From positions 375,501 to 439,500 of the forward strand of contig NW_026251391.1 of NCBI RefSeq assembly GCF_025118155.1: DNA of 64,000 nucleotides, read 5' to 3'. The translations under genes and the position numbers were made by a program. Shown here piece after piece: positions 33,003-46,254 of the stretch (the stretch's first letter is position 1; each line of letters begins with the position of its first letter). The notes below the pieces were generated by a model that saw nothing but the letters and a program-made list of their open reading frames with translations, had not been told where the DNA came from and made no database searches. The stretch is from Cokeromyces recurvatus. Its lineage: Eukaryota; Mucoromycota; Mucoromycetes; Mucorales; Mucoraceae.

Positions 33003-34004
33003 TTAATCCTTCTTTTTTGCCTTTTTTAATTCTTTTTCTTTCTTTTTTGCTTCTTTTTCAGCTTTTTTTATCCTTTTTGCTTCCTTTTTTGCCTCCTTTT
33101 TTGCCTCTTTTTCGGCTTTTTTTATTCTTTTGGCTTCCTTTTTTGCCTCCTTTTCTGCTTTACGAGCTGCTTTTGCTTCTTTCTTTGCCTTTTTAGATGA
33201 TTTCTTTTCATTCTCTGTTTCGTCAGAATGTTTTCTTTTCTTTTTGGTATCTTTATCCTCATCTTCGGTGGGTTGTAAGAATTCTTTCATCACTCGCTTG
33301 AATTTGCCCGTCTGATCTACTAAACCACGACCTCCCTTACGAGCCGTGCGACCTTCACAAGCTGCAAATAACTCGGCATCTGAAACTTTAATAGAATAAT
33401 CTTTTAATTCATCATCTGAAGAATCATTAGGTGTAACTGCTTCCGATGTAGATGCGCTTTTAACAAATGATCCGTACAATGAAGCATTAGCTAATCGTTG
33501 TGCCATGTTTATATGAATGTCTTTCACCGAATCCATCATGTTGCGATCATCAGCGATGGATGTCATGCTACTAGAAGGGGATGACGTGCTTGAATCGACT
33601 ACAACTGATTTACCTGTAGGTCGTTGTGTAGAAATAATGCCTGTCCTTGAACGACGATGGTCTCCCTTGTTTTTCGTTGCTACTTTAATTTCTCCTTTTG
33701 TCTCGTCCTTTTCAACTACTACTGAGCTAGCACTTTTGTTATAAAGGTGATCCCACCAAGCGAATTCCCAATCACCTTTATTAACACCAACACCTTTCTT
33801 ATCATTCTTGATTGTCACACTAATGTGCTTCACATTGCCCTTTTTCTCTTTACCAAGACCTTCTCCACTTTTATGCTCATTAGTCTTTTATATATTTGTA
33901 TATATTATTTACATTTGTCTATGCATGTTTTAATTATATAGTTACCTTGACCATCCAAATTTCTCTAATTGAGACTGTGCAAAAGATCCTTTCCACTTTT
34001 CCAT
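33003..34004 (-). CDS. TMA23: G-patch nucleolar protein, Tma23/GPATCH4-like
   Basis: Two exons (34004-33946, 33867-33003), 307 aa. Splicing joins the two halves of a G-patch: FAQSQLEKFGWS and SGEGLGKEKKGNVKHISV, followed by KNDKKGVG. Directly after it comes EFAWWDHLYNKSASSV, which matches the WW-x2-L-F/Y motif after the G-patch in yeast Tma23 and human GPATCH4. The C-terminus is a lysine-rich repeat built from KKAEKEAKKEAK units, typical of nucleolar proteins. The likely role is in ribosome biogenesis, possibly by stimulating a DEAH helicase through the G-patch; that part is inference from the family. The acceptor was chosen as the only one that keeps the G-patch in frame. Confidence 0.87.
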
Positions 34005-34543
34005 TGTTATATGTATATCGATTGAATTGTGATTAAAACAAACACAAGGAATTAAAAAAAAAAAAAAAAAAAAAAAAATCGAAAATGTAAAGTGGCTTAG
34101 CTATGATTTCCCTCCTTTATTTTTATTTTTATTTTATTTTTTTTATCCTGCATAAAAAGACGAAATGAAAGGTTTAACCAAGAACCCAAACTAAATAGTA
34201 GAGAGAGAGTAATGATAGTAGTAGTAGTAAAAGCCTTTGTTATTGTATATATATATGTATATATATATATGTATATGTATATATATTTTTTCCTTTTAAA
34301 AAAGGCTTATTTTCAAATCACTCTAATTTTGCCTTGGTTGAATTAAAGCAGTTTCCTAAACTCTAAAGAGTATATCAAAAAAAGTCTTTAAATAGATATA
34401 AAAGGCGAGTATAGATCTATTTTATATAAATTTATTGAATAGCAGGACTATTAAGACTATAAATGAATATTTATATTTATATGCATCGTTAAATTACGAC
34501 ATATGAATTTGTATTTATAAGAATAATGTTTATTTATAAATAT
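34005..34543. other. Intergenic between TMA23 and Zn2Cys6 genes
   Basis: Upstream of TMA23 and downstream of the Zn2Cys6 gene. Contains an A-run (about 34053-34078), an AT/TATATG microsatellite (34245-34288) and no gene. Confidence 0.7.
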
Positions 34544-35951
34544 TTAATCAGTCCATAAAGGAACTTGATTACTAGTAGTAATGCTAGATGATGTTGTTAG
34601 TGGTATAGACATAAAAACATTATCCTGTGATGCATGTTCATGTTCAGAAGACATTGGAAATATGGATGTTGTGTTCACTGATGACGATGCCATATTATTC
34701 TTTTGATTATTGAAATAGCTATTCCATTCGTCAATATCAAATGACATTGGCATACCCCAAAAGGCAGTTTCATTAGGATCAAATGGGTTATTTTCAAACT
34801 CCTGTGATTGTTGTTGTAGATAGGATGAAGAGCGTTGATTTGTTGATTCTGGAGAGAGGTCTATACTACTGCCTTGAGGTGATTTACTACAAGTATTGTA
34901 ATATTTTTCTTCCATACGCTGAAAATCGTGTGTCATCGTAGACTGAATCTCTCGTTGCTGTTTTTCTTCTTCTGGTTCAGGTTCAGGTGAGTTAGGGACT
35001 GCAATAGAGGCTGATAGATTGGATGCCTGTGGATCGAATTTCTTTAAAGAATGTGTATAACTTTCATCTACACAATCAAGGTCAATATCACGTAAGCCAG
35101 CTAGAGCACCCAGGATATTACAATGTCTTGCTGATGTAATCCAGGTCTTTTCTACTTCATCCATGGCACGCATTATTTTATTAATACTTATCTTGGCTTC
35201 AAAGGCAAACATAGAATCCGTAGAGGCAGCATTATAGATAAAGATGATGCCAGCAGTGAACATGAAGAATAAGGTATAATTATTAATATTTTTTAATCTT
35301 CCTTCTGCCATTAAGGATTCAGTGATATCAAGAATCTTGTTAGCGGCAAAAGTACAAATAGAGGCTGATGGGAATACGGTAGGGACGACTGTCTGTGAAG
35401 GACCAGGAATGAAAGGTCTATGGGTTAAGATAAGTGTTGTGTATAATAACATATGAAGTTGACATAACTCTAAAGAAGGAGCAGGAGCACGTTCATTTAG
35501 TCTTGTATTAGGTGGACGATATTGTAAATTAGGAGGTAATTTTGATATCCATTTATTTATCTTTTTATCAAGAGCTGAGACGATACTATCTGGTGTAGAT
35601 AACATGGATAACTGTTTTCTTCCTTTCACCATATATAATTCACGTATGACATCTTCTAATATTTCACATATCTTGATCAAGTAATAAAAATTTTCCATAA
35701 TTCGCGGTTTACGATGAATATCATCTTCATCATTTTCTGAGGGATAAGGTGTATCATAATCTCTTTCATCAATCATAGGTGATCTACCATGCATAGCACA
35801 AGATAATTTATCTAATATAAAACAACAATAAAACACTCTCTTTCTTTCTTCTTTTTCTGTAGCTGTTAAATCCCATTTATCGCAGTCTCTATGTAAACCT
35901 AAGTTTTGTGACATTCTTATTGCCTGAGGAAAAAAGAAAAAAGAAAAAAAG

Positions 35952-35982
<31 letters not shown>

Positions 35983-37194
35983 AATAAAGGTTAGGAATGT
36001 GTTATTATATAATATGTACGCATCTATACCATGCCACTATAGAGCCAACCTCGAGTCGTCTTTAATGCACCATTTTGATGACTACTCATAAGTAACAAAG
36101 ATTGAACAGTATAAAGTCTAAAACTATCCCATTCAAAATCAAGTAACATACGAGCTCTTTCAAAAAAGATATCACCTGCTGTTTCAGGCTTTAAAGGGTC
36201 AGATCTAACACGAATATCTGGTGAGATACGAGAGGCAACTGCATAGATAGCATTTAAAAGAAGAGGTGGAGGAGAGGGCTTATGATGATCTTGAATAGAT
36301 TCCATAAATGATTTCTTATGTAAAAGGGGTAAAAGAGGATAAAAATAAGAAAAATATAAGTCTAATAAATGATCTGATAAATCCTTTGGAGGCATTTCAA
36401 ATGGATCTACTGTAAAAGATAAAGTTGAAGAAGAATGGTTATGATGTTCATCGTGATGACTGACTCTTGAATTAAATTGAAAGGAACGATTCTTTAAGTT
36501 TTTACTGTTCTTGAGCATATAAAATCCAGAAGATTTACCATAATATCTTAGTTGCCCACTTTCATCAATAGAAAGATTATTCGTATTATTTAATTCATCG
36601 TCATTATTATTATTATTTTGCTGAGTCGTATTTAACATGTGATTTCGTTCTACTGTAGTTAATGGTCCACATTCTGCTTCATAACCAGATATAGTTTCTC
36701 TACGCATTGGACGTGGTCTAACGAGTTCACCATAAGCTGTTTCTAATGGAGCATTTAATTCTGCCATAATTGCTTGAGAGTGAGGATCATCTTCTTGAAT
36801 AATACTGCCTAATAGTGCTTCTAATCGATGTAATCTACCTTCTATTGCTTCTATATATCCTTTAGGTGGGCCTCTCTAATAGTAATATAATAATATAAAT
36901 ATATACACGTTATGTCTATTTGATTTATTTATTTCATTCATTCATACTTTTTTAGTTGACTCTTTATATAAACAGCTTAAGCCCAATACTTGACAGTTAT
37001 TGCATAATGGTGATGAACCATCGCATTTAACTTTCTTTCTTCTACATTGCTCACTTTAATAATATAAGTAAGTTATTTTTTTTTCCTTTTTTGTTCTCTA
37101 TTTTTTTTTCTTTTTGAGTTTATTTTGTAATAACCTTTTGTATTTACCAAGCTTTACTAACACGCTGCCTTTTATGTTCTGCTTGTTCTGCCAT
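34544..37194 (-). CDS. Zn2Cys6 fungal transcription factor with fungal_trans domain
   Basis: Exons 37194-37148, 37053-36948, 36875 to about 36030, then about 35929-34544. Splicing the first two exons completes the zinc cluster ACEQCRRKKVKCDG...LCNNCQVLGLSC (C-x2-C-x6-C-x6-C-x2-C-x6-C), preceded by a basic KRQRVSK. A leucine-containing helix (YIEAIEGRLHRLEALLG) follows, as a dimerisation element. The middle-homology region has FSYFYPLLPLLHKKSF, RGWLYSGMVAIRMSQNLGLHRD and RKRVFYCCFILDKLSCAMHGRSPMI, the classic fungal_trans signature. The C-terminus is acidic, Ser and Gln-rich and probably activating. It resembles the Xlr1/xylanolytic-regulator group in domain order, but the target genes are not predictable. 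The intron at about 36029-35930 is A-rich on the + strand. Confidence 0.9.
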
Positions 37195-38604
37195 TAAGGT
37201 AATTGGTATTTATTTTATTTATTTATTTATTTTATTTTTTTTTTTTTTTTTTTTTTGGAAGATAAATATAAGGGGAGGAAATAAAACAAAAAAAAAAATA
37301 TTAAATAAAAGAAAAAAATTCTTTTTTTTCTTTCGTTATCTATCTATCGGACTTGATTTTCACGTCATGAGTTCCTAAAAAGGGAATGTGGGGTATTTGA
37401 AAAAAATATGTATTTGTATTTGTATATGTACAATCATTATCTTACCCATGAACGAGAAAAAGTGAAGATTTAAAGAATGTTCTATTTTTATTAATATTGA
37501 AGTATATAATTGATCCGACAGTGGTGACAAATATAGACTTTAAGTTTATTTTTTTATACCTTTTATTATTCGTTTAGTCGTAGTTATGTGTTACTTGAAA
37601 TTCCAACATATTTTAATCCCAGACATTTTTCTTTTTAAAAGAAAAGCTTCTAGACTAATAAATTTATAAGGCGTTTTTTTTTTATTTATTTTGGTCCTTC
37701 ATGTTAGTCATGATACATCTGCTATCAATTATTTTGTAAGTATTTATTCTTCTGATATCCGTCTTCTTTCTGTTTATACATTCATCTATTGTGATCATTT
37801 AACAGTACTTTGATGATATGAAGTATTATCAATTTCTTCATATCATATGCTATTACAGCTTAATTCAAGTATCAATGTTGAATCCTTCTTCCTATGAGTG
37901 AGATTATATGTATAATACAAACTGTTGTGTGTCTGAACTGTAGACTTTCCGATCTATCTTGGGTTGATTGCATTATACTATATATACCATTAGGCATCTC
38001 TATGAAATTCCTTTTCCTGAGAAATATGACACGAGATAAAAAATAGAGACAATAGTGGAAGAAATCATCCATGGTCCCTCATTTTACAGGCAATACATTT
38101 CAATAAATATTAACTAAAAACACACTATGTCCTCAGTAACTAAGATGAAGATACAACAGGGAAAAGATTAAAAGTGACTAATTAAAATGCTGAACACCTA
38201 TCAAGATAGATAAGTTATCAGCTAATTAAAAATGATATGTATATGTTCCCCGATATTGTTGTCTCTCTTTCACTTTTTTTTTTTTTTTTTTTTTTGAAGG
38301 CTCACTTTGCTGAGTTGCTATGGGTACAAATCAAAGCTTGGTTCCTGATACACACCATGTGTCAAAGGATAATAAATGTATGAATTCTTTATCCTTTTTA
38401 GTAAAATATGATTTATGAATTCGAACATTATTATAATCTTCGTAAATGTACTAAGTATATAAATAGCTCTATTCCTCCAAATTAGTCATGTTTTAATTTC
38501 TCTAAATAAATAGCTGTCAAATAGGGCGTGTATATTATTATGTAATCAAACTCTTTTAATTATAAGTTTATTTCTGCAATACGTCTAGGTGTTCATTCTC
38601 AACA

Positions 38605-38646
<42 letters not shown>

Positions 38647-38872
38647 GTTAATTTTAAATTTGTCTCTTCATCATAGACTCAAAAATAGAATATGGAACAG
38701 TGAATAACTCTTTCAATTTTTATATAATAAATACATTCAACTTGAATATATTCAAAATAAGTTTGTATAAAAAGACATATGAAAGCTCATCTTATTCATC
38801 CAAAAATAGGTTATACTACAGCTGATAAAATTTACTTTTGAAAGAGTAAGTACATATCTTACAGGTCTTTTT

Positions 38873-38910
<38 letters not shown>

Positions 38911-40281
38911 TAGTGCTTGCTCTAATTTCTTAACTGCGTATTATTATTGTGATTATTACCGCCAATATGACAATCAACAAGAGCTAATCAATAGTGTACA
39001 CCATCTTCTATGACTTCTTTATAATCTCAATTTATGACTCACAATAACATAGCAAGTATTAAAGAAATTCAAGAAAAAAAATTATCTAAATATTTTTTTT
39101 TTTAGCAAAGTCTTTATTAAAGACGATATAGAGAAATGTTCAAAAGTTATATCCCTTTACCAATGAATCATTTCAACAAACTCTATTATAAAATTATCTA
39201 CAATTTAAATAGAAATATATTTAAGAATGTCTTCTCCAATAGTCGCTTAGTAATAAAGAAACAAACTTAATTCTATTTACTCATGACAATACTTTCTTAT
39301 AAAAAAAAATAAAATAAAAAAAAATCATACCACAATTTGCTGCATAAGGATTTATTAAAGTTTCTATATACCAAAATAATACTGCAACATATCCCTTGCT
39401 ATTCTTATTTACCAGCACATCTTTCAAATAACTACAAACTATTTAATAATAACCAGTAATTTGTTTAATTCTATATAAAACTTGAGAACTATTAACCAGT
39501 TGAATACTCATGTAATTTCGCATCTATTTTTGTTCCCCCCTTGATCCTAATTGGGAAGATGGCGGGGGGGGGAAGGAGGAGGAGGGTTTCTTAGACTCTT
39601 TTTTTTTTTAAACTAACTAAAGCAGATATACTTAACTTAGTCTTTAGTTTCTTGTTAGAAAACTAATTATTATTATTAAAAAAAAACCCTTATTTTTTTT
39701 CTTTTTTTTTTGCATGGACTATAATACATATTTGAAGAACAAATCTGATTTGTTTATAATAATATCATCGATATATATGAAACCTTTTATTACCGGAAGT
39801 CTAAATCTCGCTGCTGATCTATATTACATGAATGATAATGGCGGCATATAATTCTGTATTATTATGTTGAATACCAAACAATTTCCTCACATAAAAAGGT
39901 ACGTCTAATTTTATATGACTGTTATATACACATGTGTGCATGTATTATATATGTATGCATACATACATACAGCATGCATGCATAATGGTAGTCAAGTACG
40001 AATTACCATATACATGTATACATGTATATAAATATAGATGTAGGAATTTAAATTTAATGAATAATTAACTATTTTCGTGCTTGAAACAGGATCAATTCAA
40101 TTAATTACTTCTCCTTTTTTATACAACAGCTACCGCCCTCCTATTGTTACTCTCTCTCTATTTCTTTCTTTCTTCCCTTTTTCTTTTATATCTTTTCTCC
40201 TACTTTCTTCTCCTTTCATTCCCTTCTTTTATATGGATATTCTGTTTAAAAATATCAACTATTTTCAAACACAAGACAGAA
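37195..40281. other. 3.1-kb gene-poor region
   Basis: No gene I can support. It has T39 (38607-38645) and T35 (38875-38909) homopolymers, many shorter A/T runs, a G-rich tract at about 39562-39586, and ATGCATAC/GTAT repeats around 39930-40030. The pyrimidine-rich part at 40100-40230 is probably the RasGAP gene's 5' leader. Confidence 0.65.
38607..38645. repeat. T39 homopolymer
   Basis: Uninterrupted T run in intergenic DNA; a second T35 run lies 230 bp downstream at 38875-38909. Confidence 0.9.
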
Positions 40282-43200
40282 ATGATGATCAATTCAAATA
40301 AGTTTACAAAAAATGAAAATATGATTAGGAGAGCAGTGACACTTAGAATAGATCAGCATAATGCAGAAGTAAAAAGATTGTATAAACGTTATTCAATGTC
40401 ACTTTATTATTCTTTAGTTTCTAAACAGGATATTGAAGTTGAAGACGAACTTGCTCAAGGTAAATAAATAGATACATCGATGTATATAAAATAAAATAAC
40501 CTAATATTATTATACATGCATACACTTAGTACAAAAAACTTTGCGTGAATTGAAATCTAATATTTCTATTCAATCAAAGAAAAACTTTTTATTGGAAAAA
40601 GATGTTCGATTCTTGGATTCTCGAATAGCTTTACTTATACAAAATAGAATGGCATTACATGAGGTATTTATAGATACATGTATATATTTTCTAAACAAAA
40701 AAAAAAAAATAATAATAATAGTCTAATCTCATGTGTCGACATTGTGACAGCATGATTTCATTTCTCAAGTTGAAGACAATGATGCAACTAATTTGGCTCA
40801 GTATCCCGATAATCGTAAAATACAACTCTATGGCAATTTATTTTTTTACTTCAAAACGAACCTTATTATATTGCATCACTATGTCGATTGGTTAATTTAT
40901 CAGAGATTGACGCTTTATTACAGACAGTCATGTTTACTTTATATGGTAATCAGTATGAAAGTAGAGAAGAAAACTTGTTATTGACTATGTTTCAGGTAAT
41001 GCCTAAATCCTAAATTTAATTTTTTATATCCTATCATTCATCATGATTTTATATGCATAGTAGAACGTACTTGCTGCTCAATTTGAATCAACTATGGATT
41101 TTGGTTCATCGTTGAGAGCCAATACACCTGCATCACGTATGTTAACGACTTATACTAGAAGAGGTCCAGGTCAATCTTATTTAAAATCTGTCTTGTCTGG
41201 TAAAATTAACGAATTAATTGAACAAAAGGAATTAAATCTTCAAATAAACCCATTAAAGGTAGCCCCATACGAGTCAATACAATACAATTATTAATGATTC
41301 ATTCTATTGTTAACCTTTTTTATTATTACTTTATTGATTTTTTTTTTTTGTTAGGTATATGAAGAAATCATTGAAAGAATGGAAAGAGAGAATAGTTTAC
41401 CTCCTGGGTTTAATAAGAGCGTTACGCCTGAAGTCGCTGCTGCAAATACCGAAGTACAAGCTATCATCGAACCTCGAATTAAGAAATTAATAGAGTTAGC
41501 AAATGAATTCTTAACTGTCATCATTCAATCTTTGGATAAAATACCCTATGGAATTCGATGGATTTGTAAACAAATTCGGTCACTTACAAAAAGAAAATAC
41601 CCAAACGCAACCGACTCTGCTATCTCTTCTCTTATTGGAGGGTTTTTCTTTTTAAGATTTATTAATCCTGCTATTGTCACGCCACAAGCTTATATGTTAA
41701 TTGAATCCTATCCTGGAACTCATCCTAGAACGACTTTAACACTGGTAAATATATATGTAACATGAAAATAAATAAATAAATACACACCATAGTAAAGTAA
41801 AATAACGGATATCATCTTTTTATAGATTGCAAAAATGTTACAAAATCTTGCTAATAAACCTAGTTATTCAAAAGAAACCTATATGATACCCACAAATTTA
41901 TTTGTAAATGGAAACAAGCAAAGAATGAATCAATTTTTAGATGATATTTGTAAAGTCAGTGATTTCTATGAGACACTAGAAATGGATCAATATATGGCTT
42001 TATCAAGAAAGGATATCTCGCTTCATATTACCTTGAATGAAATGTATACAATACATCATCTACTTCAACAACATATTCATAAAATGGCTCCTGAACCCAC
42101 TCATCGATTACGAATCTTACTTCAAGATTTAAGCTCTGCTCCTAAACTACTATCTCGTTCAATGAATAAATCGATACGACTCTTACTTTTTAGTCGATGG
42201 GAGACAAGTCCAATCATGATGGATCAACACATTTTACCTTATCATCAATGTCATTATCAATTACACTATCCAATTCATTATCAACATGAAAGGGATAATA
42301 ATAGTAATAGTATTACCCAGAATGATATCATGTATATGGAAGCAAAATCTATTTATGTTCAAATCATACGCTCTTTACCTCATACTCTTCAACTCTGTCA
42401 TCATGATACAACATCACTAGATTTAATCAAGATTGCTCAAACTGCAAGCTCAACGAAGGATACTCTCTTAGTTAATAAAGGCATCAAGGCATTATCGCTC
42501 TTAAAGAATCTCGAGAATGTAGGCATCATCAGTTCTGATAATCATTATGAATTACTTGTACAGGAGATTCAACAAGAGTTAATTCAACTTGGGAATCTAA
42601 AGGACCATGTTATATCAGAGATCAAGTCACTAAAACAAGTATACAAGACAATTCAAGATCATAACGATTATCTTTCGAGTCAATTAGAGACATATAAAGC
42701 TTATTTACAAAATGTAAGGATGCAAAGTACGGGTGGCAGTACGGGTACCAGTCATGGTAGCAATAATAGTAATACTACTACTACTACTACTATCCATAGT
42801 CATCAAATAAACCATGATACTACTCTAGTTTCTGGTTATTATACCAAATCTGACCTGGTGTCAGATCCATCATCTACAAACAATATTACAACAAATCAAT
42901 CTACAACTTCATCTCCATTTTCTTCCAAATCTACTAATCAACAGCAACCACCTAATCTAATCTATGATTCTCATACCACTGCAACTATAAAGGAAGAAAA
43001 AAGGAATCATTTGAAATCGAATGATACTTATATCAAGCGAAGGCCCCTGAATGGTCCTTTCAAATTTAGTCATCAACAATTAGAAAGAGAAGGCATCCTG
43101 GTTGGATCTGAAGTTCCAGATTATAGAAGAGCCAATATCTATCTTATGATTCAGTCACCTATCACAGGCACATTTATTATTTCTTTACATTATAAAGGAA

Positions 43201-43505
43201 GAGAGAAACCTATTTTAGAAATTGACTTGAAACTAGATGATTTATTAGAAAGGGTAAGTAAATATAAATAAAGTCATTCTTTCCTTTAACAATTTTTTTT
43301 TATTATTAGCAAAAAGAACAAATCAAATGTCTTGACCTTGAATATGTAAAATTAAATGTAAACAAGACAATACAACTGATAAACAAGTCCTTTAAAGGAA
43401 AAAGCAGGTAACGTATCTAGTTTTGATAGTCTAACTATACTAATTGTTTACTAACACACACATATATGTATACAAATATATATATACAGGCTTAGTTTCT
43501 TCTAA
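40282..43505 (+). CDS. RasGAP of the Gap1/IQGAP-related family, with a 1-base frame break
   Basis: Eight exons: 40282-40459, 40530-40663, 40751-40995, 41064-41258, 41355-41744, 41826-43253, 43310-43407, 43490-43505; about 894 aa if continuous. An N-terminal helical region is followed by the RasGAP domain: [16 protein letters not shown] (arginine-finger region), [21 protein letters not shown] (FLR-PA-P signature), [11 protein letters not shown], then a RasGAP_C region near the end. No CH domain or IQ motifs are seen, so it matches S. pombe Gap1 better than Rng2/Iqg1. It should switch off Ras. In exon 3 the conserved frame is lost at the T-run 40841-40847: QLYGNLFF is followed by [16 protein letters not shown] only in another frame, so one base is missing. 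Confidence 0.85.
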
Positions 43506-43609
43506 AGACAATTGAAGAAAAAAAAAAAAAGGAAGAAAAAGGAAAAAAAAAAAAAAAAAAGAAAACAGATAATAATAAATGTTGTTGTTATATTTATTTA
43601 TTTTTATTT

Positions 43610-46254
43610 TTATTTTAAATTTTGACCAAGTTGATCTACGAGACTATTGACTTGATCAACATCAGGAATATAATAATGAGCTTCCGTTTGCTTCTTGCCA
43701 ACTGTACTTGTAATGGCTTGAGGAATTTCATTTAAGAGTGAAAAGACAACTTCATCTGTCTTTCCATCTCCAATACATAATATAAAATCAATAGAAGAAA
43801 GATCGAGATCCTTGAGAATATTACGTACTGCAGTAGACTTGTCAATAGAAGAAGGACGAAGTTCTAAGGTCTTGTTACCCAGAACAATCTATTATTATAT
43901 AATAACAATACATTGTTACTACTATTTTTAACTCATCTATCTATCTATATACAAACTTACAGAAAGAGCCATATGACTTAATAACTTTTCCAAGTTGACT
44001 TGTAATTCAGTAGCTTGCCAGGAACCAAATTCAGGATCTGCATTACGATAATGCCATGTCAAATTAATTTCTTTCTCTTCAATAAATGAACCGGGTGTAC
44101 GTTCTGTATAATGTTGGAAGAGAGGACGAATGGTTTCCTTCCAACTAGGATCCACTTGTTCCACAAGACAATACCATTTATTATCTTCTTCCTTAATTAA
44201 TTTACCTTCATTAGAGGCAATGGCAGTGGGGTCAAGTTGATGACGAATGTTAGCAGGATGTTTATAGAAACAGCCATGTTCAGCAGAGAGACCAATACCG
44301 GTGGATTCAAACCAACTGTCAAGGTGATGACGAGAACGGCCCGAGAGAATATAGACATAGGTATCAGGTTGTTCAGCCAAGGTCTTCAAATGGTCCAGGA
44401 CGGTTTGCGAGGGCTTGGCAAATTCAGGTAACTTATGTGTGGTAGTCAGGGTACCATCATAATCAAGCAAGATCAACTTCTTCTTTTTAGCTTCCTTAGC
44501 CTTGGTTAAGATAGCCTTACAATCCAATTGAGGGATAGACATACGTTGACCAAATTCTTCACTCACTCGTCTTAATTCATTTACAAAACTCACACCCCAA
44601 TAGGCAGCGGTATATTTAGTAACATAACGATACAACTTTTGATGATTGGCTTTACGAATATCCTCGGGCATAGTAACAGCTTCATGAATTGCATTTGCCA
44701 ATTCCTCTGTATTCCAGGGGTTCACGATGATGGAGCCATTCAAGGACTGAGCAGCACCCGCAAATTCAGATAAGATCAAGACACCATGTTTCTCTTGTTG
44801 AGATGAAATGTATTCATAGGATACCAGATTCATACCATCACGTGTAGAGGAAACAAGACAGACATCAGCAGCCGCATAAAGAGCCACCAATTCATCAAAT
44901 GGAATTGAACGATGCATAAAATGAATAGGAACAAATTCTACTGTACCGTACTGACCATTAATACGGCCTACCAATTCATTGATCGTACTTCTCAAATGTT
45001 GATATTCTTCAACATCCTCACGAGAGGGAATGGCGAGTTGAACAAGTACAACTTTACCTACCCATTCAGGATGCTGACTCAAGAAGACCTCCATCGCATG
45101 CATCTTTTGAGGAACACCCTTAATATAATCAAGACGATCTACGCCTACAATTACTTTACAATCACCGAATCTATTCTTTAGTTGCTGAATACGAGATTGA
45201 ATCTTAGTCTCCTTGAGTGCATCCGTGAATTTCTCAGGATCAATACCAATAGGGAAAGTACCAACATGAATATACCTTCCTTCAAATTCAACTCCATTTG
45301 GCATTGTAGATAAACCCAAGATACGTGTACATGAAGATAAAAAGTGTCGAGCATAATCATAAGTGTGGAACCCAAGAAGATCACTCTCTAAAACGCCTAA
45401 TAAAATTTCCTTACGCACAGGTAAAATTCTACCCATCAAAATAGAATTTAAAAAAAAAAATCAGGTTCCGAAACTTGAAATGTTCCGTTTTTTTTTTTTT
45501 TTTCTTTTTTCTTTTTCTTTTCCTTTTACCTGTAAATTTCACTACTAGGGAAAGGAGTATGCAAAAACCAACCAATTTTAATATTCTTCTTTGTTAATTT
45601 TCGAAGTAATGCAGGCAATAACATTAAATGATAATCCTGAATCCAAACAAGGTCACCATCCTGAACGATTTTTACGATAGCTTCAGCAAATAATCTATTC
45701 ACTTTTTGGTATGCATCCCACCATTCTTCGTTAAAGGAGATTTCACCAGGATGATAATGGAAAAGAGGCCAAAGAATACTATAGAATAAGTTTTAAATAT
45801 ATATATATATATATAAAAACTTGTTTATTACAACTCTTTATTCTTATTTTACCTGTTTGAGAATCCATTATAATGTAAATCAGCTAGTTCTTGATCAACA
45901 AATACAGGCATAGTTGATGTTTCATTTAATAATCTTTCTTCAAGTGGCTTTCTATCCTCATTTGGAATATCCAAGCCTAAAAAAAACAAAATAAATAAAC
46001 AAAGAGTCATTCATATTTACTTTAAAAAAAAAAAAAGCATGACTATTTTTTATTTATCTATTTCTCTTACCAGGCCAACCAATCCAGGTAAAAGACATCA
46101 TTTTCTTTAAACCACTTAATGCAGCAACTAAACCTCCCGAAGACATTTTAAAAGCATATTCACCCGTTTTTGTATCTTTATTTACAGTGACAGGTAATCT
46201 ATTAGACACAACTAACAATCGAAGGTTTTTATCATTTTTATCTGCTGCAGACAT
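43610..46254 (-). CDS. Trehalose-6-phosphate synthase/phosphatase (GT20 + HAD)
   Basis: Five exons with closing phases, 767 aa: 46254-46071, 45976-45853, 45778-45530, 45428-43961, 43888-43610. The N-terminal GT20 domain has LLVVSNRLPV, WIGWPG, VWIQDYHLMLLPALLR, GFHTYDYARHFLSSC, VDRLDYIKGVPQK and SSTRDGMNLVSYEY, with UDP-glucose and G6P-binding residues present. The C-terminal HAD-type phosphatase domain has LILLDYDGTLT, YILSGRSRHHLDSW, GLSAEHGCF and CIGDGKTDE, so both Asp of DxD and the late Asp are intact. Both steps of trehalose synthesis could thus sit on one chain; in yeast-type pathways the phosphatase chain often has an inactive GT20 part, so which activity dominates needs assay. The start MSAADKN was preferred over an in-frame upstream Met. 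Confidence 0.94.

Noticed and set aside
32900..34100. Plus-strand frames opposite the Tma23-like gene
   Set aside because: Shadows of the lysine-rich coding sequence (antisense of AAA/AAG gives F/L).
40144..40281. Hydrophobic N-terminal extension of the RasGAP
   Set aside because: It is a translation of a pyrimidine-rich leader (runs of L, S, F); RasGAP homologues start near the charged helix, so the Met at 40282 was preferred.
40841..40849. Programmed -1 ribosomal frameshift in the RasGAP gene
   Set aside because: In the zero frame the codons are TTT TTT TAC, which does not make a good slippery heptamer, no downstream structure is obvious, and RasGAPs are not known to use one; an indel is simpler.
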